DNA of 34,016 nucleotides from an uncultured Prevotellaceae bacterium. Its GTDB lineage: Bacteria; Bacteroidota; Bacteroidia; Bacteroidales; Bacteroidaceae. Position 1 is the first letter of the stretch. Each line of letters opens with the position of its first letter. Made by a program: the position numbers and the translations under genes. Below the pieces are notes generated by a model. It made no database searches, was not told where the DNA came from, and saw only the letters and a list, made by a program, of their open reading frames with translations. The DNA lies in NCBI GenBank assembly GCA_902776685.1, contig CACYRB010000041.1:1-34016 (forward strand), in the 5' to 3' direction. Of this stretch, positions 31,947-34,016 are shown piece by piece.

Positions 31947-34016
31947 TTACTTCTGAACGAACTTCTTACCGTTCTTGATGACAATGCCGCGATAGGTGTC
32001 GTTCACGCGCTGACCGGAGAGGTTGTAGATGAGAGTATTAGAGTTTTCTGTTGCATTAATAACATTATTAACACCTGTTACATCATCAGATTCATTAAGT
32101 TCCATATTGGTTTGAAAACTGTTATGATTGGTTTCTACACATTTAATACATTTTTGATTATTTGAATTGGTATATGTAATTTTTATAACCCAATCAGATG
32201 CAAAAAGTGCATTTGGATCTGGATTTCGGATGCTAAAATTCATATTATTGTGTGACTCAAGAATGTAATTAGCATTGATATTATCAAATGCATTTCTTTC
32301 TCCCTTGATATATGCCATGATATTATTAACATGAATCGGGAGGTAAGAGCTGTTATTAAATTTTAGAATAACGTATGCACCAGTATTAACATTTGTGTCT
32401 GCAGATAAAAGAAATACATGTAATTGATTATTCTCAGTAATTTCTTCTACAAGTTCGACGTTAGTCCGTAAAGAACCATGATTAATGCGTACACATTTTA
32501 TAAATGTTTGATTTAGAAGATTTGTGAATTGAATTTTTATAATCCAGTCAAAATAGAAAAGAGAATTAGGAGTACTATTGTTAATACTAAATACGCTATT
32601 GTTATGAGCGCTAATATAGTTATTTAAATTGATTTTTGCAAAAGGCGTATTCCCTGACATAATATATGCTTCTACTAAATCTATATGGATTGGATTATCA
32701 GAATCGTTATCTACTTTTAAATTAACGCTCGTCCCAGAATTAGTATTTGAGTTAAATGAAAGCAAATATACATGAATATCATTCGTATTTGTTGGAATAA
32801 TTTTATAGAAATCTTTTTTAGCAACCTGACTCGAAAAACCATCTGAATTTGTTTCTATAGCTTTTACGGTTGTTGTCTTAGTTATCGTAAATGGTCCTTT
32901 ATATATATTGGACAGAGGGGATGGCGTAGAATTGTCTGTAGTATAATAGACAATATTGTTTGAATTATTTGGGACAATAGTAACCTTTGTTGAATTTTCA
33001 AAAATAAGATCTCCGTTTATGGTGGGTGGGTATATATATAGATTATCATTCCCATTTCCAATCTTTTGGGTTAGATAAATCTCAGGTGCACTCTTGTAGA
33101 TGGTGCCGAAGATGCCAATAACATCAAATATCATATTTCCAACATCGACAGTCGGAATGGCCATAAGGTTGAACTTGTCGAAAATCTGGACTTTCTTGCC
33201 GCCGAGGTTCATGTAGTAGTTGGTGACGGTCTTCTGGTTCTCGCCTTCGCCTGTGGTGACGGTCTCGGAAGAGAGGGTGACACCTTTCACAACGACGAGG
33301 TCGGCAACATGCTTCAGGGCGATGAGCTCATCGAGGGTTGTCTCTACGGGTTCAAACTCGGTGGTGCCTGTGGTGACGCCTTCGAGGGTGGTCACATCCT
33401 GAATGTCTTTCGTCTCGGGAAGTCCGTAGTGGGGTGCGTAGTTGAACTTGATGTCGCCGGTGAGGGTCTGGCCTTCGGTGAGGTTAAGACCGGTCTGGAA
33501 GAACAGGATGGCATAGTCGCCTTCGCGGACGTATGCGCCCTGCGTTGGGTCAACATAGACAACGACGGCGTTGTTGAGCTTGAGGTTGATATAGTCAATG
33601 GGGGTATCAGTCTTGCTGTTGAGGCTCTCTATAGTCTCATCCTGATAGGTGATGACTATGTCGCCGTCCTGAACAGTGAAGTTTTTTATTTCCCAGCGTC
33701 CGGGGTCCTCGGTAGTTGCCAGGTACTTGAAGCCGAGCTGGATGGTCTTGCCTGCGTATGCCGAGAGGTTGATCTCGCCAGAGGGAGAGAAGTCGTTGCC
33801 GGAGGCGTTCTCATGTGTGGGGATGGTTACCTGTGTCCATGCGCCGGTCTCGCCTTCGCGTACCCAAAGGGTAGCCTGTGCCTTGGCGGTCTCGGTGTCG
33901 GCAAAGTAGCGCAGGTTCTGATCGAACGAGAGTTTCAGGTCGGTTGCACCCGAAGCGTCGATCTTGGGGCTGATGAACCAGCTCTCGACGTTGCCGGTGC
34001 AGTTGCGGCCGTTGGC
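31947..34016 (-). CDS. Exported multidomain surface protein, 5' end missing
   Basis: The frame is open to the right edge, so 689 C-terminal residues are seen and the start lies outside; the GTG at 33395 is internal. Domains in order are: a jelly-roll like choice-of-anchor/cleaved-adhesin domain (about 1-115, with VESWFISPKIDASG and LKLSFDQNLRYF); an OB-fold-like domain (about 120-315, with DLVVVKGVTLSSETVT and NYYMNLGGKKVQIFDKFN); a chitobiase C-terminal-like domain (about 330-404, with VYYTTDNSTPSP and TTTVKAIETNSDG); two tandem Asn-rich repeats of about 112 residues; and a sorting-type tail (LIYNLSGQRVNDTYRGIVIK, then NGKKFVQK). Surface location by type IX secretion is inferred from the tail. 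The stretch 32046-33068 is far more A/T-rich than the rest of the gene. No catalytic domain is seen in this part. Confidence 0.85.
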   Translation of the reverse strand, partial: ANGRNCTGNVESWFISPKIDASGATDLKLSFDQNLRYFADTETAKAQATLWVREGETGAWTQVTIPTHENASGNDFSPSGEINLSAYAGKTIQLGFKYLATTEDPGRWEIKNFTVQDGDIVITYQDETIESLNSKTDTPIDYINLKLNNAVVVYVDPTQGAYVREGDYAILFFQTGLNLTEGQTLTGDIKFNYAPHYGLPETKDIQDVTTLEGVTTGTTEFEPVETTLDELIALKHVADLVVVKGVTLSSETVTTGEGENQKTVTNYYMNLGGKKVQIFDKFNLMAIPTVDVGNMIFDVIGIFGTIYKSAPEIYLTQKIGNGNDNLYIYPPTINGDLIFENSTKVTIVPNNSNNIVYYTTDNSTPSPLSNIYKGPFTITKTTTVKAIETNSDGFSSQVAKKDFYKIIPTNTNDIHVYLLSFNSNTNSGTSVNLKVDNDSDNPIHIDLVEAYIMSGNTPFAKINLNNYISAHNNSVFSINNSTPNSLFYFDWIIKIQFTNLLNQTFIKCVRINHGSLRTNVELVEEITENNQLHVFLLSADTNVNTGAYVILKFNNSSYLPIHVNNIMAYIKGERNAFDNINANYILESHNNMNFSIRNPDPNALFASDWVIKITYTNSNNQKCIKCVETNHNSFQTNMELNESDDVTGVNNVINATENSNTLIYNLSGQRVNDTYRGIVIKNGKKFVQK
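32088..32423 (-). repeat. Asn-rich protein repeat 2
   Basis: About 112 residues from QLHVFLLSADTNVNTGAYV to QTNMELNE. It parallels repeat 1 segment by segment: NPIHIDLVEAYI with LPIHVNNIMAYI, SAHNNSVFSI with ESHNNMNFSI, and FIKCVRINHGS with CIKCVETNHNS. The copies have diverged but keep the order and length. Confidence 0.85.
32442..32780 (-). repeat. Asn-rich protein repeat 1
   Basis: About 113 residues from DIHVYLLSFNSNTNSGTSV to RTNVELVEE, followed by a 6-residue link to repeat 2. Both copies are written in A/T-rich codons. I do not recognise the domain; the strand-like alternation suggests a beta-sandwich. Confidence 0.85.

Noticed and set aside
33392..33598. Separate small gene, or a start at the GTG at 33395 for the last gene
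   Set aside because: The main minus frame is open without a stop from 33395 to the window edge and encodes recognisable domain sequence, so the gene is one long partial CDS.

Overview
The window is chromosomal DNA from a Bacteroidota bacterium, most likely Prevotellaceae (Prevotella/Segatella-like). This rests on three observations. Many genes start just downstream of a TAnnTTTG -7 element, in several cases with TTTG/TTG 19-20 nt upstream, which is the Bacteroidota sigma-ABfr promoter form. The proteome is Bacteroidales-typical (GT3 glycogen synthase, DUF4827, DUF4112, DUF2723, DUF5686-like barrel, S23 four-helix-bundle protein). Two exported proteins end in tails that look like T9SS sorting sequences. 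No tRNA, rRNA, IS element, prophage or CRISPR array was recognised.

Layout. 1-5.0 kb (minus): glycogen operon glgA, a small S23/IVS four-helix-bundle gene, and glgP. 5.2-5.65 kb: a small exported protein (+). 5.9-9.3 kb (minus): phosphohexomutase, prephenate dehydrogenase and a SPOUT RNA methyltransferase. 9.5-11.6 kb: an acidic hypothetical protein facing a GHL10 glycosidase-like protein, separated by a 51-bp-arm palindrome. 11.7-11.9 kb: a candidate small RNA or attenuated leader (minus). 12.0-17.5 kb (plus): DHH phosphoesterase, DUF4827 lipoprotein, phosphoglucosamine mutase, CotH-like protein and a small lipoprotein. 17.6-19.2 kb (minus): ABC-F ATPase with one degenerate ATP site. 19.6-20.2 kb (minus): a YoeB-type toxin-antitoxin pair bracketed by a 34-bp direct repeat copied from the 3' end of the next gene. 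20.3-26.9 kb (minus): outer-membrane barrel, DUF4112, NodB deacetylase and DUF2723 glycosyltransferase-like protein. 27.0-30.3 kb (minus): two membrane proteins, purD and an SH3 lipoprotein. 30.5-31.4 kb (plus): GNAT and MmcQ/YjbR. 31.9-34.0 kb (minus): a partial multidomain exported protein running off the right edge.

The coding content is mostly housekeeping: glycogen turnover, sugar-phosphate isomerisation (two alpha-D-phosphohexomutases), aromatic amino acid and purine synthesis, RNA metabolism and envelope building. The unusual material is between genes. Four intergenic regions (about 5.73-5.92, 19.43-19.52, 22.85-22.96 and 31.57-31.68 kb) hold arrays of short palindromes whose centres are spaced almost exactly 22 bp apart. 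The palindrome sequence differs between arrays while the spacing stays the same. Two arrays share the core AAAGACSGTCTTT. I consider this 22-bp phased-palindrome family the best candidate for an undescribed system here.

A second intergenic theme is short tandem words, mostly 7 bp, packed against start codons. Other notable points are an 80-bp conserved promoter block upstream of two unrelated genes, and a strongly AT-rich duplicated module inside an otherwise GC-richer exported protein gene. All coordinates and alignments were made by eye; family names are assigned from remembered motifs without database searches.
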